Shown here piece after piece: positions 1 to 6,562 of a stretch of DNA of 8,969 bases. The DNA lies in contig DAOUPC010000100.1 in NCBI GenBank assembly GCA_030626365.1, positions 1 through 8,969 on the forward strand, read 5' to 3'. The position numbers and the translations under genes were made by a program. Within the stretch, counting starts at the first letter, position 1, and every line of letters begins with the position of its first letter. This stretch comes from Paracoccaceae bacterium. GTDB lineage: Bacteria; Pseudomonadota; Alphaproteobacteria; Rhodobacterales; Rhodobacteraceae. A model generated the notes under the pieces. The model was not told the origin of the DNA. It worked only from the letters and a program-made list of their open reading frames with translations, and ran no database searches.

Positions 1-1043
1 CGGTCTTCGTCGCCAGCAGGCCAGATCAGCGTAAAGCCCTTGATCTGACCATTATCAAGGCGGGCTTCGGTATGGGAAACAATGCCCCTGCCGCGCCCTT
101 CAAGGGTGAAACTGTTTTTGCCACGTTCGCGCGGGCCGTTCAGCGGCACGATTTCCAGCGTCTGCATGATGTCGTAAAGGCCAAACAGCGTGGCCTGATT
201 GCCCGGCTGGCTGATCAGCAACAACCGCGCACCCACATCGCCAATGCTGTCATAATGGGCAAAGGGCGGTTCATAGCGGGCAAACCGCACGGCACCGGCG
301 GGCATCTGCATGGTGATCCCGGCCTTGTCGTCGCTGACCCGTGCCATGCCAACCGACAACAGCGGCGCATTGTACTGATCCATCAGCATCTGACGCTGGC
401 GGGTGGTCAGGATGCCGGTTGGGTCGATCCTGTTATGGTTTTGCCAGTCGCTCATTGATCGGCGGGTGCCTGCGCCAAAGGCCCCGTCGATTGCCGAGGC
501 ATAAAACCCGGCGGCGCGCAGGGCGATTTGCAGATCCTTGCGCTGATCCGCGTTCAGGTTGCGTTCGCTGCGCCGTGCTTCGGATTTGGTTTCGTCCGGG
601 ATGGCGGGGGCCAGGGTGACTGTATCCGCGCTGGCGGTGCCAGTGGTGGTGGTGGTCGTGCCAGTGCCAGTGCCGGTATCCAGTGCGGGCACAACGGCCA
701 CGCCACGGTTCAGGGTATCGGCCCCGACCGGCCAGAACTGCCGGCCCAGGGACGAGGTGAACGAGATAAAGCTATCCACCGGAATCTGGCGCTCTGCACG
801 ATAGGCCTGCAATACCCGTTCCGCATCGGGGCGGGTGTATGGCCCAAGCATGACACCATACCAGTTGCCGCCCAGGGAAAATCCGCTTACGTCGGCCAAT
901 ACCCCCGAATAGACCTGTGCGCGCTGTTGTGCCACGCGCAGGGATGGGTGGGCTTCGATCTGGACCCAGACGACATCCTGTGCGGATGCGGCACGTATCG
1001 TGAAAACAAAAACAAACAAAATCGACGCGAAAAAACTTTTCAT
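1..1043 (-). CDS. Exported SPOR / peptidoglycan-binding domain protein (3' end outside window)
   Basis: The minus frame is open from an ATG at 1043-1041 to the left edge, giving 347 codons without the C-terminus. Residues 1-21 look like a Sec signal peptide: Lys2, a hydrophobic core FFASILFVFVF, and a likely cut after ASA (21/22). Residues about 25-93 resemble a SPOR domain (VWVQIEAHPS, then WYGVMLGPYTRPDAERVL). A Thr/Gly-rich linker covers about 120-142. Residues about 164-221 are a PG_binding_1 repeat with the hallmark DGAFGAGTRRSMSDWQ and TGILTTRQR. Residues about 230-347 match no domain I can name with confidence. SPOR and PG_binding_1 domains bind cell-wall glycan, so a periplasmic, wall-associated protein is inferred. 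I recall Rhodobacterales relatives that continue into a trypsin-like peptidase domain; that part would lie off the window and is unverified. The Shine-Dalgarno match is weak (AAGGG, 13 nt upstream). The gene is divergent from glyQ. Confidence 0.85.
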   Translation of the reverse strand, partial: MKSFFASILFVFVFTIRAASAQDVVWVQIEAHPSLRVAQQRAQVYSGVLADVSGFSLGGNWYGVMLGPYTRPDAERVLQAYRAERQIPVDSFISFTSSLGRQFWPVGADTLNRGVAVVPALDTGTGTGTTTTTTGTASADTVTLAPAIPDETKSEARRSERNLNADQRKDLQIALRAAGFYASAIDGAFGAGTRRSMSDWQNHNRIDPTGILTTRQRQMLMDQYNAPLLSVGMARVSDDKAGITMQMPAGAVRFARYEPPFAHYDSIGDVGARLLLISQPGNQATLFGLYDIMQTLEIVPLNGPRERGKNSFTLEGRGRGIVSHTEARLDNGQIKGFTLIWPAGDED

Positions 1044-1093
1044 AATTGGTACTGTGCCCTTAAAAACGGTGTTTCCGGCGCACATAATCAGGA

Positions 1094-1099
1094 ATCATA
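1094..1099 (-). promoter_or_regulatory. Candidate -10 box for the minus-strand SPOR protein gene
   Basis: Read on the minus strand this is TATGAT, five of six matches to TATAAT, in the AT-rich part of the intergenic region about 50 nt upstream of the ATG at 1043. No convincing -35 hexamer lies 16-18 nt upstream, so the call rests on one box and on AT content. Confidence 0.25.
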
Positions 1100-1163
1100 T
1101 GTAAATGCTATCTTTATTGGCCTCCGGCGTGCCGCTGATGCAATAGCGTGCCCCATGACCAAC

Positions 1164-1185
1164 GGCCTGAAAACGGGCCACTTTT
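1164..1185 (+). other. Weak hairpin with short T run
   Basis: GGCCTG and CGGGCC form a six-pair stem, one pair being G-T, around an AAAA loop at 1164-1179. After two bases comes TTTT. It resembles a very weak rho-independent terminator on the plus strand. It lies upstream of the candidate glyQ promoter, so it would act on upstream or pervasive transcription rather than on the glyQ message. It could be chance in GC-rich DNA. Confidence 0.2.
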
Positions 1186-1225
1186 GCGGATTATGGCCGG
1201 GATGCTTTGTTTTCGGGGGCCTTCG

Positions 1226-1242
1226 GGGCACATATTGTGCCC
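1226..1242. promoter_or_regulatory. 17-bp perfect palindrome, possible operator
   Basis: GGGCACA at 1226-1232 and TGTGCCC at 1236-1242 are exact inverted repeats around a TAT centre. This size and symmetry suit a dimeric transcription factor. It sits about 50 bp upstream of the candidate glyQ -35 box and about 180 bp upstream of the divergent start, so it could serve either gene. I do not recognise the regulator. Confidence 0.35.
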
Positions 1243-1266
1243 GCAGGGACAGGCCCGGCGCACATC

Positions 1267-1288
1267 CGCGCGGTTGTCGCGCGGTTGT
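1267..1288. repeat. Tandem 11-bp direct repeat next to candidate -35
   Basis: CGCGCGGTTGT occurs twice back to back, at 1267-1277 and 1278-1288, and a degenerate third GCCGTTG runs into the TTGACC box. The 11-bp period is about one helical turn, so two proteins binding the copies would face the same side of the DNA. Whether it binds anything is inference. Confidence 0.4.
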
Positions 1289-1292
1289 GCCG

Positions 1293-1321
1293 TTGACCCA
1301 AAGCGCCCCCCCGCATAGGAA
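1293..1321 (+). promoter_or_regulatory. Candidate glyQ promoter
   Basis: TTGACC at 1293-1298 matches the sigma-70-type -35 consensus at five of six positions. Seventeen bases later, TAGGAA at 1316-1321 is a poor -10 (three of six), as is common in GC-rich alphaproteobacteria. The expected transcript start near 1328 would leave a leader of about 35 nt before the glyQ ATG. Confidence 0.3.
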
Positions 1322-1362
1322 AGACACGCATTTGCCGGGCTGAAAAGACAGGAACCGTTCCC

Positions 1363-2307
1363 ATGACCAACCACACCGACGCACCGCGCTCTTTTCAAGA
1401 GATTATCCTGCGGCTTCAGTCCTATTGGGCATCGCAGGGCTGTGCGGTCCTGCAACCCTATGACATGGAGGTCGGGGCCGGCACGTTCCACCCGGCAACC
1501 ACCCTGCGTTCGCTGGGACCGGCCCCGTGGGCGGCGGCCTATGTGCAGCCATCGCGCCGCCCGACCGACGGGCGCTATGGTGAAAACCCCAACCGGTTGC
1601 AGCATTATTACCAGTTTCAGGTGCTGATCAAACCCAGCCCGCCCAATTTGCAGGATCTCTACCTTGGGTCGCTTGCGGCCATCGGGGTCGACATGGACCT
1701 GCACGATATCCGCTTTGTCGAGGACGACTGGGAAAGCCCCACCCTTGGCGCATGGGGACTGGGATGGGAGGTATGGTGTGATGGTATGGAAGTCAGCCAG
1801 TTCACCTATTTCCAACAGGTGGGCGGGCATGATTGCGCGCCTGTCTCGGGCGAGCTGACCTATGGGCTGGAACGTCTGGCGATGTATGTGCTGGGGGTTG
1901 AACATGTGATGGACATGCCGTTCAACGACCCGGCATCGCCAACCCCGCTTAGGTATGGCGATATATTCAAGCAGACCGAAGAGGAATACGCGCGCTGGAA
2001 CTTTGACGTGGCCGACACCGCCGTTCTGCTGCGCCACTTTGAAGAGGCCGAGACAGAATGCGCCGCGATCCTTGCCCACCCGGCGGGTGATCCCAAGACC
2101 GGCAAACGGATCGTCATGGCGCATCCCGCCTATGACCAGTGCATCAAGGCCAGCCACATCTTTAACCTGCTGGACGCACGCGGGGTGATCTCGGTCACGG
2201 AACGTCAGGCCTATATTGGCCGGGTCCGGGCCTTGGCCAAACAATGCGCGGATGCCTATTTGCAGACGACGGCAGGGGGGTGGCAGCCTGATGCCGCATG
2301 CACCTGA
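1363..2307 (+). CDS. glyQ: Glycyl-tRNA synthetase alpha subunit
   Basis: This is the class II catalytic subunit that activates glycine with ATP and, with GlyS, charges tRNA-Gly in the cytoplasm as an alpha2beta2 enzyme. The 314-residue protein is close to the usual length of about 300. It carries the family signatures throughout: QPYDMEVGAGTFHPAT (31-46), the motif 2 region YVQPSRRPTDGRYGENPNR (60-78) followed by HYYQFQV, CDGMEVSQFTYFQQVGG (139-155), motif 3 TYGLERLAMY (166-175), and KASHIFNLLDARGVISVTER (262-281). AGGA at 1350-1353 lies nine bases before the ATG and supports this start. The gene ends in tandem TGA TGA stops and leads the run that ends with glyS. The identification is firm. 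Confidence 0.98.
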   Translation: MTNHTDAPRSFQEIILRLQSYWASQGCAVLQPYDMEVGAGTFHPATTLRSLGPAPWAAAYVQPSRRPTDGRYGENPNRLQHYYQFQVLIKPSPPNLQDLYLGSLAAIGVDMDLHDIRFVEDDWESPTLGAWGLGWEVWCDGMEVSQFTYFQQVGGHDCAPVSGELTYGLERLAMYVLGVEHVMDMPFNDPASPTPLRYGDIFKQTEEEYARWNFDVADTAVLLRHFEEAETECAAILAHPAGDPKTGKRIVMAHPAYDQCIKASHIFNLLDARGVISVTERQAYIGRVRALAKQCADAYLQTTAGGWQPDAACT

Positions 2308-2329
2308 TGATGCAGAAAAGAGGCACGGC

Positions 2330-2866
2330 ATGAACGGAAAAATCGTCGCCAGCGCAATCGTGATTGTTGCCGTGATTTTCGGCGCGGCAATCTATTACCT
2401 TCAGGTCTATGGGTTTTACCGCGAGGTGCCGGTCACGGGCGCGCAGGATGTGCAGCTGGTCACCCTGAGCGATGGCGCACCCGCGCCGGTTGCCCATGCG
2501 GATTTTCGCGCCATTGACGCTGACAGCTCTCCGATTCGCTATCGGGCCTGTTTCACCACGCCGCTTTCCATCGACGCGGCGCGCGCGCTTTATGTGGCCG
2601 CGCCGGATGTGCTGCCGCGTAACGCGCCGGGCTGGTTCGGCTGCTTTGACGCCGCCACCATCGGCGCGGAAATCAAAGCCGGGACCGCGGCCACCTTTCT
2701 AAGCATCAAGAACATCGCCTATGGCGTGGACCGGGTGATTGCGATCACGGCGGACGGGCGCGGATATGCGTGGCATACGCTGAACGAATGTGGTGCCAAG
2801 GATTACGACGGCACAGTGGTGGGCGAGACATGCCCACCCCCACCATCCGGAGCTAAAAATGACTGA
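2330..2866 (+). CDS. DUF6446-like single-span envelope protein
   Basis: The protein has 178 residues. The start at 2330 is chosen because AAGAGG (2318-2323) lies six bases upstream and the first residues (MNGKIVASAIVIVAVIFGAA) form a membrane anchor at about 5-24; an earlier in-frame ATG at 2216 lies inside glyQ. The remaining 150 or so residues are probably periplasmic. Conserved-looking stretches are DADSSPIRYRACFTTP (63-78), NAPGWFGCFDA (98-108) and GVDRVIAITADGRGYAWHTLNE (132-153). There are four cysteines (74, 105, 154, 168) that could pair outside the cytoplasm. From memory it matches the Rhodobacterales family DUF6446, usually found beside glyQ; its function is unknown. It starts 22 nt after glyQ and overlaps gltS by 8 nt. 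The proline-rich tail (PPPP, then SGAKND) looks poorly conserved. Confidence 0.85.
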   Translation: MNGKIVASAIVIVAVIFGAAIYYLQVYGFYREVPVTGAQDVQLVTLSDGAPAPVAHADFRAIDADSSPIRYRACFTTPLSIDAARALYVAAPDVLPRNAPGWFGCFDAATIGAEIKAGTAATFLSIKNIAYGVDRVIAITADGRGYAWHTLNECGAKDYDGTVVGETCPPPPSGAKND

Positions 2867-4070
2867 TCCATTGATTATCCCCGCGTTTATCACCGTCACA
2901 CTGGGCTTTGCGGTGTTCCTGATTGGCGCGATGATCAATGCCAGGGTTTCGGTTTTGCGCCGGTTCAGCATCCCCGAACCTGTCACTGGCGGGCTGTTGG
3001 GGGCGCTTGTCCTGCTGCTGGTGTATTTGCTGTTCGATTACGAGGTGACGTTCGATCTGACGGCCCGCGACTTTTTCCTGGTGCTGTTCTTTGCCGGTAT
3101 TGGCCTGAATGCGCGACTGTCTGACCTGATTGCAGGTGGCAAGCCGCTGTTTTTGCTGCTGATCCTGACCCTTGTGGCGATAATCCTGCAAAATGTCATT
3201 GGCGTGGGGGGGGCGGTTTTGTTCGGCTATCCGCCGCAGGCCGGTGTTTTGTTTGGCTCGGCCTCGCTGATTGGTGGGCATGGCACGGCAATTGCCTGGG
3301 CCCCTGATGTGGCGACCATTACCGGGCTGACCGGCGCGGGGGAACTGGGCGTGGCGGTGGCGACACTGGGTCTGGTGCTGGCCTCGCTGGTGGGGGGGCC
3401 GATTGCCAAGTACCTGGTGGAAAAGAACGATCTGACGTCCGCAAACCCGGATAAGGACCACACGGACGATTTGTTCGGGGATCAGGACGGTCTGGTAACA
3501 CAGATCACCCACTTTAGCGTCATGCGGGTGATGTTGTATCTGAACCTGGCGGTGATTGGCGGCTATGTCGCCAATGAGGCGCTTGAGGCCGCCGGGGTGA
3601 AATTGCCGTTGTTTGTGCCCTGCCTGATCATTGGCATCGTGCTGGCCAACCTGCGCAGTCGCTTTTTCCCCCGTGCGGCCCCGATCACCGGGACCCCGGC
3701 GCTGGCGATGATTTCGGAATTTTCGCTGGGCGCGTTTCTGGCCATGTCACTGATGAGCCTGCAATTATGGACCATCGCCGAACTGGGGCTGACCATTGCC
3801 GCCATCCTGACGGCGCAGGTGCTGTTTACCGTTGTTTTCGTGATTTATGTGCTGTTCCCGGTCATGGGGCGTGGCTATCAGGCGGCGGTTCTGGCGGCCG
3901 GGTTTGGTGGCTTTGCCCTTGGGGCCACGCCCACGGCCATTGCCAACATGACGGCGGTGACCAAACGCTATGGCCCGTCGCCTATTGCCTTTATCGTTCT
4001 TCCGCTTGTATCCGCCTTCTTTGTCGATATCGCCAATGCAATCATCATCCAGATGATCGTGAATTTCTAA
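2859..4070 (+). CDS. gltS: Sodium/glutamate symporter, ESS family
   Basis: This inner-membrane secondary transporter takes up glutamate with sodium. At 403 residues it is almost the length of E. coli GltS (about 400) and aligns along its whole length. Matching signatures include IPEPVTGGLLGAL (38-50), FFAGIGLNA (77-85), the first pore-loop motif GGHGTAIAW (139-147), TLGLVLASLVGGPIAKYLV (169-187), and the second pore-loop region FALGATPTAIANM (352-364) followed by FFVDIANAIII (387-397). A hydrophilic loop at about 188-218, rich in Asp and Lys, separates the two inverted halves. The start at 2859 is chosen over an in-frame ATG at 2790 because GGAG (2849-2852) lies six bases upstream and the family N-terminus fits. 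The 8-nt overlap with the DUF6446 gene suggests translational coupling. Glutamate specificity is by family resemblance. Confidence 0.94.
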   Translation: MTDPLIIPAFITVTLGFAVFLIGAMINARVSVLRRFSIPEPVTGGLLGALVLLLVYLLFDYEVTFDLTARDFFLVLFFAGIGLNARLSDLIAGGKPLFLLLILTLVAIILQNVIGVGGAVLFGYPPQAGVLFGSASLIGGHGTAIAWAPDVATITGLTGAGELGVAVATLGLVLASLVGGPIAKYLVEKNDLTSANPDKDHTDDLFGDQDGLVTQITHFSVMRVMLYLNLAVIGGYVANEALEAAGVKLPLFVPCLIIGIVLANLRSRFFPRAAPITGTPALAMISEFSLGAFLAMSLMSLQLWTIAELGLTIAAILTAQVLFTVVFVIYVLFPVMGRGYQAAVLAAGFGGFALGATPTAIANMTAVTKRYGPSPIAFIVLPLVSAFFVDIANAIIIQMIVNF

Positions 4071-4079
4071 GGACCAGCC

Positions 4080-6326
4080 ATGCCCGACCTGCTGATTGAA
4101 CTGTTTTCCGAGGAAATTCCGGCGCGGATGCAGACCCGCGCCGCCGATGATCTGAAAAAGCGTGTGACAGATGGCCTGGTCGAGGCCGGCCTGACCTATG
4201 GCGGGGCATCCGGCCTGTCGACGCCACGCCGTCTGACGCTGGCAATCGAGGGGCTGTTGGCGGCCTCGCCGGATGTGCGCGAGGAACGCAAAGGCCCAAA
4301 GGTCGGCGCACCGGACAAGGCGATCGAGGGCTTTTTGCGCGGTGCCGGCCTGACCCGCGATCAGCTTGAGGAACGCGATACCCCCAAGGGGCGGGTTTAC
4401 TTTGCCGTGATCGAAAAGGCCGGGAAACCGGCGTCTGAAATCGTCGCGCAGGTGCTGGAAACCGTGATCCGCACCTTTCCATGGCCCAAATCCATGCGCT
4501 GGGGCGCGGGGTCTTTGCGCTGGGTGCGCCCGTTGCAGTCGATCCTGTGCATTCTGAACGATGAAACGGGCACAACCGTGGTGGCGTTGGACATTGACGG
4601 GATCACGTCGGGCGACACCACCGAGGGCCACAGGTTCATGGCCCGCACACGGTTTTCTGTCACCTCGTTCGCGGATTACGAGGCCAAGCTGAGGCGGGCC
4701 AAGGTGATGTTGTCGGCGCAGGAACGGGCCGACCATATTCAGGCCGATGCCACCAACATGGCCTTTGCCGCCGGGCTTGAGATGGTCGAGGACAAGGCCC
4801 TGCTGGCCGAGGTCGCCGGACTGGTCGAATGGCCGGTGGTTCTGATGGGGCGGATCGGTGCGGATTTCCTGAGCCTGCCGCCCGAGGTGCTGCAAACCTC
4901 GATGCGCGAACACCAGAAATTCTTTTCCGTGCGCGACCCCAAAACCGGCGGGATCACCCGGTTCATCACCGTGGCCAACCGTGAAACCGCGGATCTGGGC
5001 GTTACCATTCTGGCGGGCAATGAAAAGGTGCTGTCGGCGCGTCTGGCCGATGCGCGGTTCTTTTGGGATAATGATATGGCGGTGGCCAAATCGGACCTGA
5101 GCATCTGGACCAAAGCCCTTGAAAACGTGACGTTTCATAACAAGCTGGGCACACAGGGCGACCGCATCCGGCGGATCGCGGCGCTGTCGCGCGAACTGGC
5201 GGGGGCAACTGGTGCGGACGCTGACAAGGCGGAAACGGCGGCGCAACTGGCCAAGGCCGACCTGTCTTCGCAGATGGTCTATGAATTCCCGGAACTTCAG
5301 GGGCTTATGGGGCGTTATTACATCAAAGCATCAGGTCAGGACGCCGATGTCGCTGCCGTGGCGCAGGAACATTATTCGCCGCTTGGCCCGTCTGATAATG
5401 TGCCAACCGCGCCGCTGTCCGTCACCGTGGCGCTGGCCGATAAACTGGACACGCTGACCGGGTTTTGGGCGATTGACGAAAAGCCCACCGGGTCGAAAGA
5501 CCCGTTTGCCCTGCGCCGCGCGGCGCTGGGGGTGATCCGGTTGATTTTGGAGAATGATCTGCGCCTGCCGCTGGACGCTTTTGTCGATCGCCAGTTATTG
5601 CGTCACAAGATACACCTGAACAACGATGCGGATGAACAGGATCTGGCCGCCCTGCGCAGCCTTCTGGAAGAGATCGCCGATCACGGAGTCTTTGGCGCGG
5701 CCTTCCGTACCGTAATGGAAAAATTGCACGCCAATGGCCAGTCAGGGCCGGATGATCGCCCATTACTGCAAAGCATGGGCAGTCTGGTCCCTGACCTTTC
5801 AACCGATTTGCTGGCGTTCTTCCACGACCGCCTCAAAACCTACCTGCGCGACCAAGGCATCCGCCACGATATCATCGACGCCTGCATAGAGATGCCCGGC
5901 AATGATGACCTGAACCTGCTGGTCAAACGGGCGCGCGCGCTGGCCAAGGTGCTGGAAACCGAAGACGGGGCCAATCTGGTGCAGGGGTTCAAGCGGGCCA
6001 ACAACATCCTGACCCAGGCCGAGAAAAAGGACGGGGTGGAATATTCTTACGGTGCGGACGTGAAATATGCCGAAACCGACAGTGAAAAGGCGCTGTTCGC
6101 AGCGCTTGATGTGGCCACGCCGCGTATCGAATCCGCGCTGAAGGCCGAAGATTTTGTTGCGGCTGTTGCGGAAATGGCCGACCTGCGCGCGCCGGTCGAT
6201 GCCTTCTTTGATGACGTCAAGATCAACGCCGACAGCGAAGTTCTGCGCCGTAACCGCCTGAATTTGCTGAACCAGATTCGCGGGCTTTGCGGGCAGGTGG
6301 CCGACCTGACGCGGATCGAGGGCTAG
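4080..6326 (+). CDS. glyS: Glycyl-tRNA synthetase beta subunit
   Basis: This is the tRNA-binding subunit partnering GlyQ. The 748 residues begin with the classic MPDLLIELFSEEIPARM. Further family signatures are FPWPKSMRWG (133-142), RWVRPLQSI (147-155), EGHRFM (182-187), MREHQKFFSV (275-284), RLADARFFWDND (321-332), the HD-like domain elements HNKLGTQGDR (353-362) and EFPELQGLMGRYY (402-414), and TGSKDPFALRRAALG (470-484). The C-terminus is a DALR-type anticodon-binding region (about 610-748) ending in VLRRNRLNLL (721-730) and QVADL. The protein is about 60 residues longer than the E. coli subunit (about 690); most of the excess lies at about 502-572, between the DPFALRR region and the LKTYLRDQG helix. 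AAGGA at 4069-4073 overlaps the gltS stop and lies six bases before the ATG; the gap to gltS is 9 nt, so cotranscription is very likely. It ends in TAG, which shows that TAG is used as a normal stop here. Confidence 0.98.
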   Translation: MPDLLIELFSEEIPARMQTRAADDLKKRVTDGLVEAGLTYGGASGLSTPRRLTLAIEGLLAASPDVREERKGPKVGAPDKAIEGFLRGAGLTRDQLEERDTPKGRVYFAVIEKAGKPASEIVAQVLETVIRTFPWPKSMRWGAGSLRWVRPLQSILCILNDETGTTVVALDIDGITSGDTTEGHRFMARTRFSVTSFADYEAKLRRAKVMLSAQERADHIQADATNMAFAAGLEMVEDKALLAEVAGLVEWPVVLMGRIGADFLSLPPEVLQTSMREHQKFFSVRDPKTGGITRFITVANRETADLGVTILAGNEKVLSARLADARFFWDNDMAVAKSDLSIWTKALENVTFHNKLGTQGDRIRRIAALSRELAGATGADADKAETAAQLAKADLSSQMVYEFPELQGLMGRYYIKASGQDADVAAVAQEHYSPLGPSDNVPTAPLSVTVALADKLDTLTGFWAIDEKPTGSKDPFALRRAALGVIRLILENDLRLPLDAFVDRQLLRHKIHLNNDADEQDLAALRSLLEEIADHGVFGAAFRTVMEKLHANGQSGPDDRPLLQSMGSLVPDLSTDLLAFFHDRLKTYLRDQGIRHDIIDACIEMPGNDDLNLLVKRARALAKVLETEDGANLVQGFKRANNILTQAEKKDGVEYSYGADVKYAETDSEKALFAALDVATPRIESALKAEDFVAAVAEMADLRAPVDAFFDDVKINADSEVLRRNRLNLLNQIRGLCGQVADLTRIEG

Positions 6327-6418
6327 CTGAGCCCACGCCAGGTCCATAACGTGCTGGCCCCTTGCAAGCGTTTGTATCCGGCCTATGCTGCCGGTGCAGC
6401 AAACAGATAGGTGCCGCA
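6327..6418 (+). promoter_or_regulatory. glyS to PPDK-like gene spacer with candidate promoter
   Basis: TTGCAA at 6362-6367 and TATGCT at 6384-6389, 16 bases apart, each match the sigma-70 consensus at four of six positions and could start transcription near 6397. No rho-independent terminator follows glyS: there is no strong stem with a T run. Read-through from the glyS operon is therefore also possible. AGG at 6409-6411 lies seven bases before the GTG at 6419 and is a weak ribosome site. Confidence 0.3.
6386..6401 (+). repeat. Small perfect hairpin in the PPDK-like gene leader
   Basis: TGCTGC (6386-6391) and GCAGCA (6396-6401) pair perfectly around a CGGT loop, directly upstream of the weak Shine-Dalgarno. 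It has no T run, so it is not an intrinsic terminator. It overlaps the candidate -10 and the predicted transcript start, so it may be a leader structure or chance. Confidence 0.3.
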
Positions 6419-6550
6419 GTGCAGAATGACCCGAACGTTACGTTGATCACCCCCGCCGCGCCGGTGGCTTCCACCACCCATGGCGGGCGGGCCAAGTGCC
6501 TGCAACGTCTGGTGCGGCTTGATCTGCCGGTGCCACGCACCGTGGCGCTG

Positions 6551-6553
6551 TAG
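6551..6553 (+). other. In-frame amber codon inside the PPDK-like gene
   Basis: The codons around it read GCG CTG TAG TTT GAT GCG. The base after the stop is T, which is not the classic leaky UAG-C context. Family similarity continues on both sides in the same frame without insertion or deletion, so this is a point change rather than a gene boundary. Confidence 0.9.
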
Positions 6554-6562
6554 TTTGATGCG

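Larger units (their letters stand above)
1044..1362. other. Divergent intergenic region, no gene seen
   Basis: About 320 bp separate the starts of the minus-strand SPOR protein gene and glyQ. The part near the minus-strand gene (about 1040-1120) is clearly more AT-rich than the rest, as expected for a promoter. The open frames crossing this stretch are extensions of shadow frames with no recognisable protein and no ribosome site. The structured elements in it are listed separately: a palindrome, a tandem repeat, a weak hairpin and candidate promoters. No tRNA or known riboswitch fold was recognised by eye. Confidence 0.75.

Noticed and set aside
1155..1343. Possible glycine-rich leader peptide (62 codons, 10 Gly) ending just before glyQ, suggesting attenuation
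   Set aside because: It has no Shine-Dalgarno, no alternative terminator/antiterminator structure, its Gly content is not remarkable for GC-rich DNA, and the candidate promoter lies inside it.
528..1343. Long plus-strand open frame of 271 codons
   Set aside because: It lies mostly opposite the SPOR/PG-binding gene, whose frame has a signal peptide and recognisable domains; the plus frame has none.
1114..2331. Minus-strand open frame of 405 codons over glyQ
   Set aside because: It is antisense to a certain glyQ and its translation shows no domain; long antisense frames are common in GC-rich genes.
3765..5246. Minus-strand open frame of 493 codons over gltS and glyS
   Set aside because: It is a shadow of two firmly identified genes and its His/Arg/Gln-rich translation looks like an antisense product.
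6337..6358. Possible terminator after glyS (GCCAG ... CTGGC)
   Set aside because: The stem has only five pairs, the loop is 12 nt, and no T run follows.
6362..6553. Separate small 63-codon gene from TTG 6362 to the TAG
   Set aside because: Its last 44 residues are the N-terminus of the PPDK-like protein and the upstream part shows no similarity, so it is a fragment and not an independent gene.
6551..6553. TAG as a pyrrolysine or recoded codon
   Set aside because: No family member known to me uses it, the position matches a Thr/Ser and not an active-site residue, and glyS next door ends in TAG; a point mutation or error is simpler.
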